Position numbers and translations under genes: made by a program
Notes under the pieces: model-generated
Database searches by the model: none
Told to the model about the DNA's origin: nothing
What the model saw: only the letters and a program-made list of their open reading frames with translations
Part shown: positions 14,750-23,572 of the stretch, piece after piece
Layout: each line of letters opens with the position of its first letter
Numbering within the stretch: position 1 is the stretch's first letter
NCBI RefSeq assembly: GCF_001591465.1
Contig: NZ_BCUY01000025.1
Span: forward strand, 1 to 46,624
DNA from: Cytobacillus firmus NBRC 15306
GTDB taxonomy: Bacteria; Bacillota; Bacilli; Bacillales; Cytobacillaceae
Direction: 5' to 3'
DNA length: 46,624 nucleotides

Positions 14750-16396
14750 TCACCCTTTGATAATCTTCTCCCATGTAACATTGAAAGCCAGCCTCCAACT
14801 AATTACGAGACCAATGCTGCATATCCCTAAATACAGATAAATTCCATATGGCAAGAAAGTGCTCGCGAAATGCAGGCCTGCAAGTAATGCTACAAACAGC
14901 ATCAATCCAAAGATAATGGCACTGTTTCCGTTTTGGCTGTATTCATCGAACGATTCCGAAAAGGGCAGAGCTTTCTTTAAAACCATAAAACAAATGACCG
15001 CGTATAGACAGGCACTGATAAATACGGCTATGAGGTTCGGAAGAATTCCTGCCCCGAACAGGAAAAGGAAGAGTGCACTTAGCATAAAGTAGACTGGCAG
15101 ATATAATTTAATAATGAATGCCTTGATGGTGCCGCTGAACACCGGCTTTAATGATTTGAGAGGGGCAACCCGGTAAATAAAGGCCCCCTTATATTTTCCT
15201 GAATGCTTTAGAAGAATCATGATGGTCGGAATAATGATCAAGCTAAAGTAAATCGTTATATAGGACTTGCTGTCAGATAGCTGTGCAAAATCTTCACGCA
15301 GAGTATTTATGATAAAAATAAACGGAATCACGATGGAAAAACCAAGTGATGGATAGGCTTTAAGTTTAAAGTCCCGTTCATTTTTCATCATCCTGCCGGC
15401 AAAGCGGAAAAAGGCTCTCTCCTCCGGTGAGCGGCAAATGATGTTAAGAAGGATTTGCCCCGCTTTATTCTGCTTCGTTACTTTGGCTTTTCCTTGATAA
15501 GCAAGCTTTTGCAGGCTTTGCTCGAAGGTGCCGGTAAATTTCATATAAATCCAGATGGACAGGATCGGAATTAGGAGTGATAATGCTGAAAAAAGAAGAT
15601 AAACCGGCTCGAAAGCCCCCTTCAACAGCATTTCCATATTTGCGCCATACCACATTGGGAAAATGAATACCTGCCACCATTTAGGCTGAAAAGAGACCGT
15701 TAAGTCAATGAACTCAAAAGAACGTATAAGCAATTGATACCCAACCATGATCATCAGGGACAGCCCGATTTGAACATAGTTGATGATATCTTTCAATTTT
15801 TCCCCATCAAAGAATCGCAATATTGATAAATAGATCAATGCGGTTAAACCAACAACCAATAAATCAATCAGAATGATATTTACGGCAGCAAGGAGGAAAA
15901 ATAAGGGCCCATTTTTGAATAGTCCCACTATCAAAGGGATACCGGCAAGCGCAATGGTAAGGAAAGAAAGATAAATCGTGACATGCACCATTTTTGCCGT
16001 GCTGATTGTTTTTCGGCTGACTGGCTTTGGAAACAGGATATTTCGATCCCGGATATCCAATAAAACCGAAGAGAAGTCGGAAATCATGGAGGTCATCACA
16101 AAAAAGGTGAAAATTCCATAAAAAAGGCTCATCTGGAAAAGGTAATTGTCCCCCATAAGCACAAATGGAATTAAGAACAGACCGAACAATACGTAAACCC
16201 ATAAAGATTTTATGTACTGATTATTTTTTTCTTTGTTTTCTTTTTTTGCATTCTGCGAGAAAATGGTGGGCACGCGCCGTCCATCCATCGTCAGCTTTAC
16301 CTGCAGAAGTTTCCTCATAACCTTGTAATCTACGCCAAAGCTATTAAAAACACGCTCAAAATGATCCAATAGTTTAAGAGTGCGATAGTCCTGCAT
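14750..16396 (-). CDS. ABC-type exporter permease
   Basis: A 548-aa membrane protein. After a polar N-terminus of about 65 residues there are roughly 12 hydrophobic helices, with a long cytosolic stretch (about 290-345) in the middle. It starts 3 nt after the ATPase stop, so the two form one operon. It resembles large permeases paired with single ABC ATPases in Bacillus; substrate unknown. A minus-strand terminator follows. Confidence 0.75.
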   Translation of the reverse strand: MQDYRTLKLLDHFERVFNSFGVDYKVMRKLLQVKLTMDGRRVPTIFSQNAKKENKEKNNQYIKSLWVYVLFGLFLIPFVLMGDNYLFQMSLFYGIFTFFVMTSMISDFSSVLLDIRDRNILFPKPVSRKTISTAKMVHVTIYLSFLTIALAGIPLIVGLFKNGPLFFLLAAVNIILIDLLVVGLTALIYLSILRFFDGEKLKDIINYVQIGLSLMIMVGYQLLIRSFEFIDLTVSFQPKWWQVFIFPMWYGANMEMLLKGAFEPVYLLFSALSLLIPILSIWIYMKFTGTFEQSLQKLAYQGKAKVTKQNKAGQILLNIICRSPEERAFFRFAGRMMKNERDFKLKAYPSLGFSIVIPFIFIINTLREDFAQLSDSKSYITIYFSLIIIPTIMILLKHSGKYKGAFIYRVAPLKSLKPVFSGTIKAFIIKLYLPVYFMLSALFLFLFGAGILPNLIAVFISACLYAVICFMVLKKALPFSESFDEYSQNGNSAIIFGLMLFVALLAGLHFASTFLPYGIYLYLGICSIGLVISWRLAFNVTWEKIIKG

Positions 16397-16398
16397 CC

Positions 16399-17181
16399 CT
16401 ACATCTCCCTTACAACCGAAACAAAACGGGCACCAAGTTCTTTATGTTCACTGAATCCCGTAAGCTGGTTAAAGATCTGTTCCAGTGAACCTTCCGTATT
16501 TTGCTGCTTTAGTTCGTCAAAGGTACCGTCTGCTGCGATTCTCCCATCATGCAGGAGAATAATGCGGCTGCTTATTTTTTCAACCACATCCATGATATGT
16601 GATGAATAAAAAATCGTTTTTCCCTGTACGGCAAGCTGTGCCATGATTTCTTTGAATATCATGACACTATTTGCATCCAGGCCATTGATGGGTTCATCGA
16701 AAAAGAGCAGTTCCGGATTATGCAGCAGGCTCGAGATAATGAGGAGCTTTTGGCGCATTCCCTTTGAATAAGAAGCGATCCGGGAGTGATAGACTTCCCC
16801 CACACCGAATAGCTCCATCAGGCTTTTTGCCTTATCACTGGCAAAGCCGGAATCAAGACCATACAATTCGCCAACAAAGGTTAAGTATTCCTGGCCGGTT
16901 AAGTTATCATAGACTTCAGCAATTTCAGGCACATATCCAATTTTTCTCTTATACTCGATATCTCCATCCGAAATATCCCGGCCAAAGATGTTAACCTGTC
17001 CTGAATAGTCATCTTCAATGCCAAGCATGATTTTGACAGTGGTGCTTTTCCCAGCGCCGTTTGGGCCGATATATCCAATGATTTCCCCGCGTTTCACCTG
17101 AAAAGATACACCATTCAGCACGGACTTCGGACCATAGTTCTTTCTCAAATCACTAATCTCTAATATAACGTCCTCCAACAT
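16399..17181 (-). CDS. ABC transporter ATP-binding protein
   Basis: A 260-aa ABC ATPase. Walker A GPNGAGKSTT (about residues 38-47), Q-loop region in GYVPEIAEVY, signature SYSKGMRQKL, Walker B LLFFDEPINGLD and H-loop SSHIMD are all present. The SYSKGMRQ form is typical of ABC-2 type exporters. TGGGGAG precedes the ATG. It is the first gene of a two-gene operon with the permease at 14750-16396. Confidence 0.92.
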   Translation of the reverse strand: MLEDVILEISDLRKNYGPKSVLNGVSFQVKRGEIIGYIGPNGAGKSTTVKIMLGIEDDYSGQVNIFGRDISDGDIEYKRKIGYVPEIAEVYDNLTGQEYLTFVGELYGLDSGFASDKAKSLMELFGVGEVYHSRIASYSKGMRQKLLIISSLLHNPELLFFDEPINGLDANSVMIFKEIMAQLAVQGKTIFYSSHIMDVVEKISSRIILLHDGRIAADGTFDELKQQNTEGSLEQIFNQLTGFSEHKELGARFVSVVREM

Positions 17182-17349
17182 CTAACTCCCCATTCCTAAA
17201 ATATCCCATTAATTCCATTCTAACATTAGAGCTGCTGTTTGCTAAAGGGGATTTTGGTTTTTCTAATTGAAATGGAATAATAAGGTTGTTAACTGGATAA
17301 CTATTTAAGATAATTAATTTAGACTTTAAAACATTTAAGGTGGCTGGGA

Positions 17350-17826
17350 ATGAATATTTACCAGGTTGAGGATTTACCGAAATATAAAATAATAGAATTT
17401 TTTAAGCTGCATTGGGGGAGCCCGGAAATGGTAATTTCCAGTGGGATTTATGATTGCAGTGCATTAGATGGTTTTGCTGTTCTAAATGAAGACAAAATCA
17501 TTGGCTTAATAACTTACTTAATTAAAAATACGGAATGTGAAATTATATCTTTGGATAGTACGGAAGAAGGTAGGGGGATAGGTACATCGTTAGTGCAGGA
17601 AGTTGAAAATCTTGCTAAAAAGAAAAATTGCAGAATCGTAAAACTTATAACAACCAATGATAATTTATTAGCATTGAAGTTTTATCAGAAACGAGGGTTT
17701 ATCCTGTCCAAGATTATTCATAATGCGGTTGAGGAAGCAAGAAAGGTAAAGCCTGAGATCCCCTTAATTGGAAATGATGGCATTCCGATTAAAGATGAAA
17801 TTGAAATGGTCAAGGTACTGAGGTAA
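17350..17826 (+). CDS. GNAT-family N-acetyltransferase
   Basis: A 158-aa acetyltransferase. The acetyl-CoA-binding motif A is EEGRGIGTSLVQEVENLAKKKNC (residues about 73-95), followed by KLITTNDNLLALKFYQKRGF, the motif B helix and strand. The substrate is unknown. TAAGGTGGC lies before the ATG at 17350. Confidence 0.85.
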   Translation: MNIYQVEDLPKYKIIEFFKLHWGSPEMVISSGIYDCSALDGFAVLNEDKIIGLITYLIKNTECEIISLDSTEEGRGIGTSLVQEVENLAKKKNCRIVKLITTNDNLLALKFYQKRGFILSKIIHNAVEEARKVKPEIPLIGNDGIPIKDEIEMVKVLR

Positions 17827-17885
17827 CCGGTGCTTTTATAAAATAGGTTTGGACAAACTGGTGTCAGCAGAATTTTATTATATGA

Positions 17886-18149
17886 TATTCAACATTAATA
17901 TTTATTGTAATACTCATATTAGCTGCGCTGTTTCCTAAGGGAATTGAAAAAGTAGCGGGCATCCCGAATAAGGCGTTTACAAATGCTCTATATTATTTGT
18001 GTTTAGGCATTATATCTTTGATCACATATTTATTAGTCGATAAAGATTTGCAGCTGTTTGCATCAACATTGGTCATTGTTGGATTTACATTATCAGTTTG
18101 TTATTTTATTTTGGGGCTTATCAATTTCAGTAAAACATTAAAGTATTAA
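17886..18149 (+). pseudogene. membrane protein lacking a start codon
   Basis: An 87-codon frame, open from a TGA at 17883-17885, encodes a plausible three-helix membrane protein (FIVILILAALFPKGIEKVAG, then YYLCLGIISLITYLL and LVIVGFTLSVCYFILGLI). There is no ATG, GTG or TTG near its N-terminus. An ATG at 17882 in another frame suggests a frameshift at the very beginning. No family recognised. Confidence 0.4.
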
Positions 18150-18182
18150 AATACAAAATTACTCTTTGGGAGAGAGATTTTT

Positions 18183-18263
18183 ATGCCACTTAAAGTTGGA
18201 GGTATCATTACGTCCGGCAATGAAGTCCGTAATAGTAATCAGAAAGGTATAAGGGGGGATTAG
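18183..18263 (+). CDS. possible 26-aa peptide
   Basis: ATG preceded by GGGAGAGAG; 26 codons ending in TAG just before the next small gene. No family recognised; it may be chance. Confidence 0.2.
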   Translation: MPLKVGGIITSGNEVRNSNQKGIRGD

Positions 18264-18416
18264 ATGGCATGGATACTGCTGCTGCCAGTGGTTATCTGGT
18301 TTATACTATTTTTGCGTAAAAAGCTCTCATTTAAATTTGGTTTATCGCCAAAATCATTAGACACAAGACCCATTAAAGGGTTAACCTTTTTTATCTGTGT
18401 CCTATTTTCATTATGA
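18264..18416 (+). CDS. 50-aa membrane protein, perhaps 5' part of a frameshifted gene
   Basis: AGGGGGG lies 5-6 nt before the ATG. Residues 2-17 and 39-50 are hydrophobic, with a basic middle. The frame ends in two adjacent stops (TGA TGA). In the +1 frame the sequence continues as HYDDFASYMKISSKISS and a Cys/Ser/Gly-rich tail to 18552, so this may be the front of a longer, now frameshifted protein. Confidence 0.4.
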   Translation: MAWILLLPVVIWFILFLRKKLSFKFGLSPKSLDTRPIKGLTFFICVLFSL

Positions 18417-18552
18417 TGATTTTGCCAGTTACATGAAAATCAGCAGCAAGATTTCATCAAGCTATACAAGCTGCGGGTCGGGCAGCTCCTGCAGCTCATG
18501 CTCATCGTCATCCTGCAGTTCCTGCTCAAGCTGCGGCGGGGGAGGAGATTAA
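18404..18552 (+). pseudogene. Cys/Ser/Gly-rich C-terminal reading frame
   Basis: From about 18404 the +1 frame reads SYFHYDDFASYMKISSKISS and then about 28 residues made only of Cys, Ser, Gly with one Thr and a final GGGGD, ending TAA at 18550-18552. Eight Cys occur in SC, CSSC and CGGGG contexts. An ATG at 18433 has no ribosome binding site. Such tails cap some small Bacillus membrane proteins. Most simply this is the 3' part of the gene starting at 18264, split by one indel in TTTTCATTATGATGAT. Confidence 0.45.
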
Positions 18553-18556
18553 TAGG

Positions 18557-18595
18557 GCTGTCCCGCACAATCATGCGGAACAGCTATTTTGTTTT
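18557..18595 (+). terminator. rho-independent terminator
   Basis: GCTGT-x-CCGCA (18557-18567) pairs with TGCGG-x-ACAGC (18574-18584), one internal mismatch, followed by TATTTTGTTTT. It ends the Cys-rich frame's transcript, which supports that frame being part of a once real gene. Confidence 0.7.
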
Positions 18596-18615
18596 GGAAT
18601 TACATAAGTTCTTAA

Positions 18616-18720
18616 GAGGTCAATACATATAAAGCAGTAGAAAATTTCAACCATATTGTGGACGGAAAATGGATCAGTTACTGGTATATTAATGCTAAGA
18701 AAATGAAGGACAGGGGTTAA
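18616..18720 (+). pseudogene. C-terminal remnant of a SnoaL-like protein
   Basis: A 34-codon frame without start, bounded by a TAA at 18613-18615, ends in FNHIVDGKWISYWYINAKKMK. This pattern resembles the C-terminal strands of SnoaL-like/NTF2-fold proteins. It ends 3 nt before the VOC gene. The remainder of the gene is missing, so it is a deletion remnant. Confidence 0.35.
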
Positions 18721-18723
18721 GAA

Positions 18724-19179
18724 ATGATTAAAGGCCTGTATGAAGCACATTTACCAGTAAGTAATATCAGTAAGTCGATTGAATTTTACAGGGGCTTGGG
18801 GCTGGATTTAGCAATAAAATACGAAAAAACAGCATTTTTTTGGATCGTTAAGAATGAAAGCTGGCTGGGATTATGGGAATGTGACCAAGCAAAAATGAAC
18901 TATCATCCTTCCATCAGACATATTGCATTTAGAGTAGATTTAGAAAATCTAAAGAATGCAAAAGAGTGGCTTGAAAAGCGAGGCATTGAAATGCGTGAAG
19001 AATTCGGCTTTAAACCTCTTGAACCCATTGTAATGCCAGACCAGACACATGCTATGGTCTATTTTCATGACCCAGATGGAAATTCATTAGAATTTATCTG
19101 TAAATTATCATCTGAGCCTCAAGATAAACCTAAGATGTATCTAAGCGAATGGGAAAAGTATTTGGAGAATAAAAACTAA
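18724..19179 (+). CDS. VOC-family (glyoxalase/bleomycin-resistance fold) protein
   Basis: A 151-aa VOC protein. The first module has EAHLPVSNISKSIEFYRGLGLDL and the second RHIAFRV then VYFHDPDGNSLEFICKL; the candidate metal ligands are His9, His61-His66 region and the Glu of LEFIC. Substrate unknown. AGGGG lies 6 nt before the ATG. Confidence 0.85.
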   Translation: MIKGLYEAHLPVSNISKSIEFYRGLGLDLAIKYEKTAFFWIVKNESWLGLWECDQAKMNYHPSIRHIAFRVDLENLKNAKEWLEKRGIEMREEFGFKPLEPIVMPDQTHAMVYFHDPDGNSLEFICKLSSEPQDKPKMYLSEWEKYLENKN

Positions 19180-19279
19180 ATTTTTTTCTTTGTTCGACGA
19201 AATGGGCAGGGTTAAGGAACAAGGGTTATAATTAAAGAAACAGCTTCATTGAAAACTTGTACAAAAAAGGGTGCGTATC

Positions 19280-20672
19280 ATGCCGATTAATTCTTTTGAA
19301 AACTATCCTATGACCTGGAAGCCATCCCTTGATAAAAAGGAAAAGCCCATTTATCAAGCACTGGCAGGGCAATTGGAACAGGATATTTTAAACGGAGTGT
19401 TATTGCCCGGAACCAAGCTTCCTCCACAGCGGGAACTGGCCGATTATTTAGATTTAAATGTGAGCACCATTTCAAAAGCATTTAAAGTGTGTGAGTTAAA
19501 GGGGTTATTAAGTGCAACGGTTGGAAGCGGCACATTTGTGTCCTATGATGCTCTATCGAATGCGTATTTACTTGAAGATACAAAGCCGAAGCACTTAATT
19601 GAAATGGGAGCAACCCTTCCGGATAATGCTTCTTTCGAGCCGCTGATGCTACAGTTGAAAAGTATGCTGCAAGAGACCGATTATGTATGAAAAATGGTTT
19701 GGCTATGGCCGGGGAGGCGAAAGCCATTGGCAAAAGAATGCAGCGGTAAAGCTTATCCGCAGAGGCGGGTTAGAAACAACCGCTGATCACATTTTATTTG
19801 CGAATGGCGGTCAAAATGCTATTGCTGCTGCACTGGCAAGTCTATGTAAGCCCGGAGAGCGCATTGGAGTTGACCAGCATACATACCCTGGCTTAAAAAC
19901 GGCTGCAGCGATGCTTAGTGTGCAGCTGGTGCCAATAAAAACAGACAACTATGAAATGAGTCCGGCGTCTTTTGAATATGCGTGTAAAAATGAAAATATT
20001 AAAGGTATTTACTTGATTCCGGATTATCATAATCCGACAGCTTCCTTTATGTCGATCGAGAATCGAAAAATGATCGCAGCCATTGCCAAAAAGTATAATC
20101 AGTTCATTATCGAAGATGCATCATACCATCTTCTAAGCAAAGAGCCGCTGCCGGCAGTCGCATCCTTTGCACCAGAACAGGTCATCTATATTGCAAGCTT
20201 ATCTAAATCATTTGCACCGGGCTTGCGGCTGGCCTATACAGCAGTGCCGAGTCAATTCAAGGAATCAATTTCAAGGGCGCTTTATAATTTAAATGTTTCC
20301 GTTTCTCCATTACTGGCAGAACTTGCAGCACGTACAATTGTATCGAATCAATTTGAAGCCTTAATTGAGGGACATCAGGAGCAGACGATCCTCAGAAATC
20401 AACTCGTTAACCGATATTTGGCAGACTTTACGTGTCTAGGCGCTGAAACAGGCATTTTTCGCTGGCTGCTATTGCCAGGAAAGATTACAGGTGCTGAATT
20501 TGAAACGCTGGCTAAGCAGCATGGAGTACAGGTGTTTGCAGCTGAACGTTTTGTAGTTGGAAATAGTTGTCCGGAGAGGGCTGTAAGAGTTTCTGTTTGT
20601 GCCCCGGAAACGCTTGAAGAGCTTGAGAGAGGTTTGATCATCCTTAAACGCCTGTTAAACAATCATATCTAA
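19280..20672 (+). pseudogene. MocR/PdxR-type GntR-aminotransferase regulator, frameshifted
   Basis: Two frames together give a complete MocR regulator of about 460 aa. The first (19280-19690) has the GntR winged helix (PIYQALAGQLEQDIL, LPPQRELADYLDLNVSTISKAFK, GSGTFVS). The second (19683-20672) is a fold-type I aminotransferase domain with NGGQNAIAAAL, IPDYHNPTA and the PLP lysine in SLSKSFAPGLRLAY. The join is a tandem copy of TATG (19682-19685 and 19686-19689); removing one copy restores ...ETDYEKWFGYG. The internal ATG at 19683 lacks a good ribosome binding site. ATG at 19280 follows AAAGGGTG. It may once have regulated the MFS and aminotransferase genes downstream. Confidence 0.8.
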
Positions 20673-20681
20673 TATTGTTCG

Positions 20682-20712
20682 CCATACAATTATAATATTG
20701 TATGGTTTTTTT
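20682..20712 (+). terminator. rho-independent terminator
   Basis: CCATACAAT (20682-20690) pairs with ATTGTATGG (20697-20705), followed by T7. Confidence 0.85.
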
Positions 20713-20775
20713 GTGCGTGTTAAGATGATTGAAATCTAGTTGGAATATTATGAAAATAAAAAGGGAGGTGAGTTT

Positions 20776-22074
20776 TTGTTACCGTTAGACGCCCAATCTG
20801 CCTGGCTGCAAAGCTACATAAATTCTTCAGAAAAACAGAAGCAACTATACAAAAGAACATTAATTGTCATTGTCATATCCCAAATTTTTGGAGGAGCAGG
20901 ACTTGCAGCAGGAATTACAGTAGGAGCACTTCTCGCGCAAAACATGATGGGGACAGATAGTGTAACAGGAATTCCAACCGCGTTATTTACTTTAGGGTCA
21001 GCAGGTGCTGCGCTGCTGGTGGGACGGCTTTCTCAGCGGCTTGGACGCCGTCCTGGACTTGCGGCAGGATTTTTGGCTGGAGGCATAGGTGCCATTGGAG
21101 TAGTGGTTTCAGCAATAACAAACAGCATTCTGCTATTATTTATTTCACTGCTCATCTACGGGGCGGGGACGGCTACAAACTTGCAGGCGCGCTACGCTGG
21201 AACTGACCTGGCAAGCCCCGCACAGAGGGCAAAGGCTATTAGTATGGCCATGGTTTCCACCACATTCGGTGCTGTCGCAGGACCTAACCTGGTGGATGTA
21301 ATGGGGGAGTTTGCTATATCCATAGGAATTCCTGCTTTAGCCGGTCCTTTTATATTAGCGGCTGCGGCGTATATACTGGCTGGATTTGTTCTATTTTTGT
21401 TCCTTCGTCCCGATCCTTTTATTGTGGCAAAAGCCATATCAGATGCACACGCTAAAGCCAATCATTTAGAGAAAAGCTCTAATTTGGCATCGATAAACAG
21501 GCGAGGCATTTTTGCAGGAGCGGCTGTAATGGTTTTAACTCAATTTGTGATGATGGCCATTATGACAATGACCCCTATACATATGGGACATCATGGACAT
21601 GATTTGAATGAGGTGGGGCTTGTCATTGGATTTCATATAGGTGCGATGTTTTTGCCTTCATTAGTAACTGGTATTCTTGTTGATAAAATTGGCCGTGCGG
21701 CTATGGCTGCTGCTTCCGCTATTACGCTGCTTGCTTCTGGCATTTTGGCTGCAGCAGGACCTGGTGAGTCGATGCTCATACTCAATATAGCCCTTGTTTT
21801 ACTTGGGCTTGGATGGAATTTTGGCTTAATCAGCGGCACGGCTATTCTGGTAGATTCAACTCAGGCTTCTTCCCGGGCTAAAACTCAGGGTTCGATCGAT
21901 GTAGGGATTGCTTTGTCAGGAGCATTAGGAGGAGGATTATCCGGAATAGTTGTAGCACATTCCAGTTATGCAGCCCTTTCCATTGCAGGTGCTGTCCTTT
22001 CATTACTGCTCATTCCCATTGTAATATGGGCAGGTATCTATCAAAAAGAGAAAAGTATAAGCAACAGTGACTGA
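20776..22074 (+). CDS. MFS transporter
   Basis: A 432-aa protein with about 12 TM helices. VGRLSQRLGRRPGL (between TM2 and TM3) is the MFS loop signature; VTGILVDKIGRAAM is its counterpart in the second half. The frame is open to 20740, but AAAGGGAGGTG right before the TTG at 20776 sets the start. It lies between a MocR regulator and an aminotransferase, suggesting transport of an amino compound; direction and substrate are unknown. Confidence 0.85.
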   Translation: MLPLDAQSAWLQSYINSSEKQKQLYKRTLIVIVISQIFGGAGLAAGITVGALLAQNMMGTDSVTGIPTALFTLGSAGAALLVGRLSQRLGRRPGLAAGFLAGGIGAIGVVVSAITNSILLLFISLLIYGAGTATNLQARYAGTDLASPAQRAKAISMAMVSTTFGAVAGPNLVDVMGEFAISIGIPALAGPFILAAAAYILAGFVLFLFLRPDPFIVAKAISDAHAKANHLEKSSNLASINRRGIFAGAAVMVLTQFVMMAIMTMTPIHMGHHGHDLNEVGLVIGFHIGAMFLPSLVTGILVDKIGRAAMAAASAITLLASGILAAAGPGESMLILNIALVLLGLGWNFGLISGTAILVDSTQASSRAKTQGSIDVGIALSGALGGGLSGIVVAHSSYAALSIAGAVLSLLLIPIVIWAGIYQKEKSISNSD

Positions 22075-22122
22075 ATTTTCAGTATTAAGGCAACTCCAAA
22101 ATTAGAAAAGGAATGTGTATAA

Positions 22123-23331
22123 ATGGAACATAAATTTGCTGAGAGAGCTCGCTTTGTAACATCTTCTGAGACACGTGAAATATTAAAAGTAACAGAAAGA
22201 CCGGAAGTAATCTCTTTTGCGGGAGGACTGCCGGCTCCAGAACTGTTTCCTGTAGAAGCTCTAAAGGAAGTTTGCAATGCTGTATTGAATGAAGAAGGTG
22301 CGGCTGCTCTTCAATATAGTACAACTGAAGGATATATTCCTTTGAGAGAAGCTATTTGTCAGAGAATGAAAAGTGCTGGGATTGACTCCAGCATTGAAAA
22401 TGTTCTTATTACATCAGGATCCCAGCAGGCAATCGACCTGACTGGAAGATTATTTATCAATGAGGGAGATACTATTATTTGTGAAAGCCCAACCTATCTT
22501 GCAGCCATTAATGTATTCAAGTCATATAATGCAAAGTTTGTTGAAGTAGCCATGGATGATGATGATGGAATGGTAATGGAAGAGCTGGAGCAAATGCTGC
22601 GAGATCATCCTGATGCAAAATTTATTTATACGATTCCTGATTTCCAAAACCCTACTGGCCGCACCTTAAAACTCGAAAGACGAAAAAGAATGATTGAGCT
22701 TGCTAATCAGTATGATGTGCTGATTTTAGAGGATAACCCCTATGGAGCTGTAAGATTTGCTGGAGAGGAACTCCCGCCTGTGAAACATTTTGACACAGAA
22801 GGCAGAGTCATTTATTTAAGCACTTTCTCTAAGATTTTCACTCCCGGTCTTCGGCTTGGATGGATTTGTGCGGACGAAACCTTCATTGATAAGTATGTTG
22901 CTTTTAAGCAAACAGCTGACTTGCATACTGACAGCTTTGCTCAAAGAATTACAGCAAAGTATATGGAGCTTTATGATATCGAAGAACACATAAATAAAAT
23001 CAAAGCTGTTTATAAAGAAAGATGCACAGCTATGTTATCCTGCATTGAAGAATTCTTCCCAAATCATTTATCTTACAGTAAGCCGGAAGGCGGATTATTT
23101 ATTTGGGTTGAGCTTCCAGAGGGTATTGATTCAGCGCATATATTTACAGAGTGCCTGAAAAACAATGTGGCTTGTGTACCTGGTGCGCCCTTTTTTCCAA
23201 ATGGCACACAAAAAAATACATTGCGTTTAAATTACTCCAATATGTCTAAAGAGAGGATTATTGAAGGGATGAAGCGTATGGGTGAAGTATTGCACCGGGA
23301 ATTACAAAATGATTCATTGCTGACAGTCTGA
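22123..23331 (+). CDS. PLP-dependent aminotransferase (class I/II, LysN-like)
   Basis: A 402-aa fold-type I aminotransferase without a DNA-binding domain. Seen are ISFAGGLPAPELFP, LQYSTTEGYIPLREAI, TSGSQQAIDLTGRL, YTIPDFQNPTGRT (substrate/PLP contacts) and the Schiff-base lysine in YLSTFSKIFTPGLRLGW, with RLNYSN near the end. It resembles 2-aminoadipate or multi-substrate aminotransferases; the amino donor is unknown. It follows the MFS gene by 48 nt with AAAAGGAATG before the ATG. Confidence 0.88.
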   Translation: MEHKFAERARFVTSSETREILKVTERPEVISFAGGLPAPELFPVEALKEVCNAVLNEEGAAALQYSTTEGYIPLREAICQRMKSAGIDSSIENVLITSGSQQAIDLTGRLFINEGDTIICESPTYLAAINVFKSYNAKFVEVAMDDDDGMVMEELEQMLRDHPDAKFIYTIPDFQNPTGRTLKLERRKRMIELANQYDVLILEDNPYGAVRFAGEELPPVKHFDTEGRVIYLSTFSKIFTPGLRLGWICADETFIDKYVAFKQTADLHTDSFAQRITAKYMELYDIEEHINKIKAVYKERCTAMLSCIEEFFPNHLSYSKPEGGLFIWVELPEGIDSAHIFTECLKNNVACVPGAPFFPNGTQKNTLRLNYSNMSKERIIEGMKRMGEVLHRELQNDSLLTV

Positions 23332-23449
23332 TTAAAACAAGGCTTTGTGCCCTTATCTGGTATTATTTAATGGCTGCAAGCCGGTATAACGCTCTATACA
23401 GCAATAATCTAAACTCAACAATGCCGAGTTAAAAATCGGGGGTATAGTA

Positions 23450-23572
23450 ATGGAAGCTGAAATTTGGACGAGTGGGAAAACTCATTTAGAAGAGTTATAT
23501 ATAAAAAGGAATAGCTCTTTTATATTTGCATTGATTCAGCATAGACACAGTACGAAAGAGGCAAGAGTGTGA
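23450..23572 (+). CDS. possible 40-aa peptide coupled to the amine oxidase
   Basis: ATG preceded by CGGGGG (23437-23442). The frame ends in TGA at 23570-23572 that overlaps the GTG start of the next gene (23569-23571), an arrangement typical of translational coupling. The sequence is not recognised and the frame could be chance. Confidence 0.35.
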   Translation: MEAEIWTSGKTHLEELYIKRNSSFIFALIQHRHSTKEARV

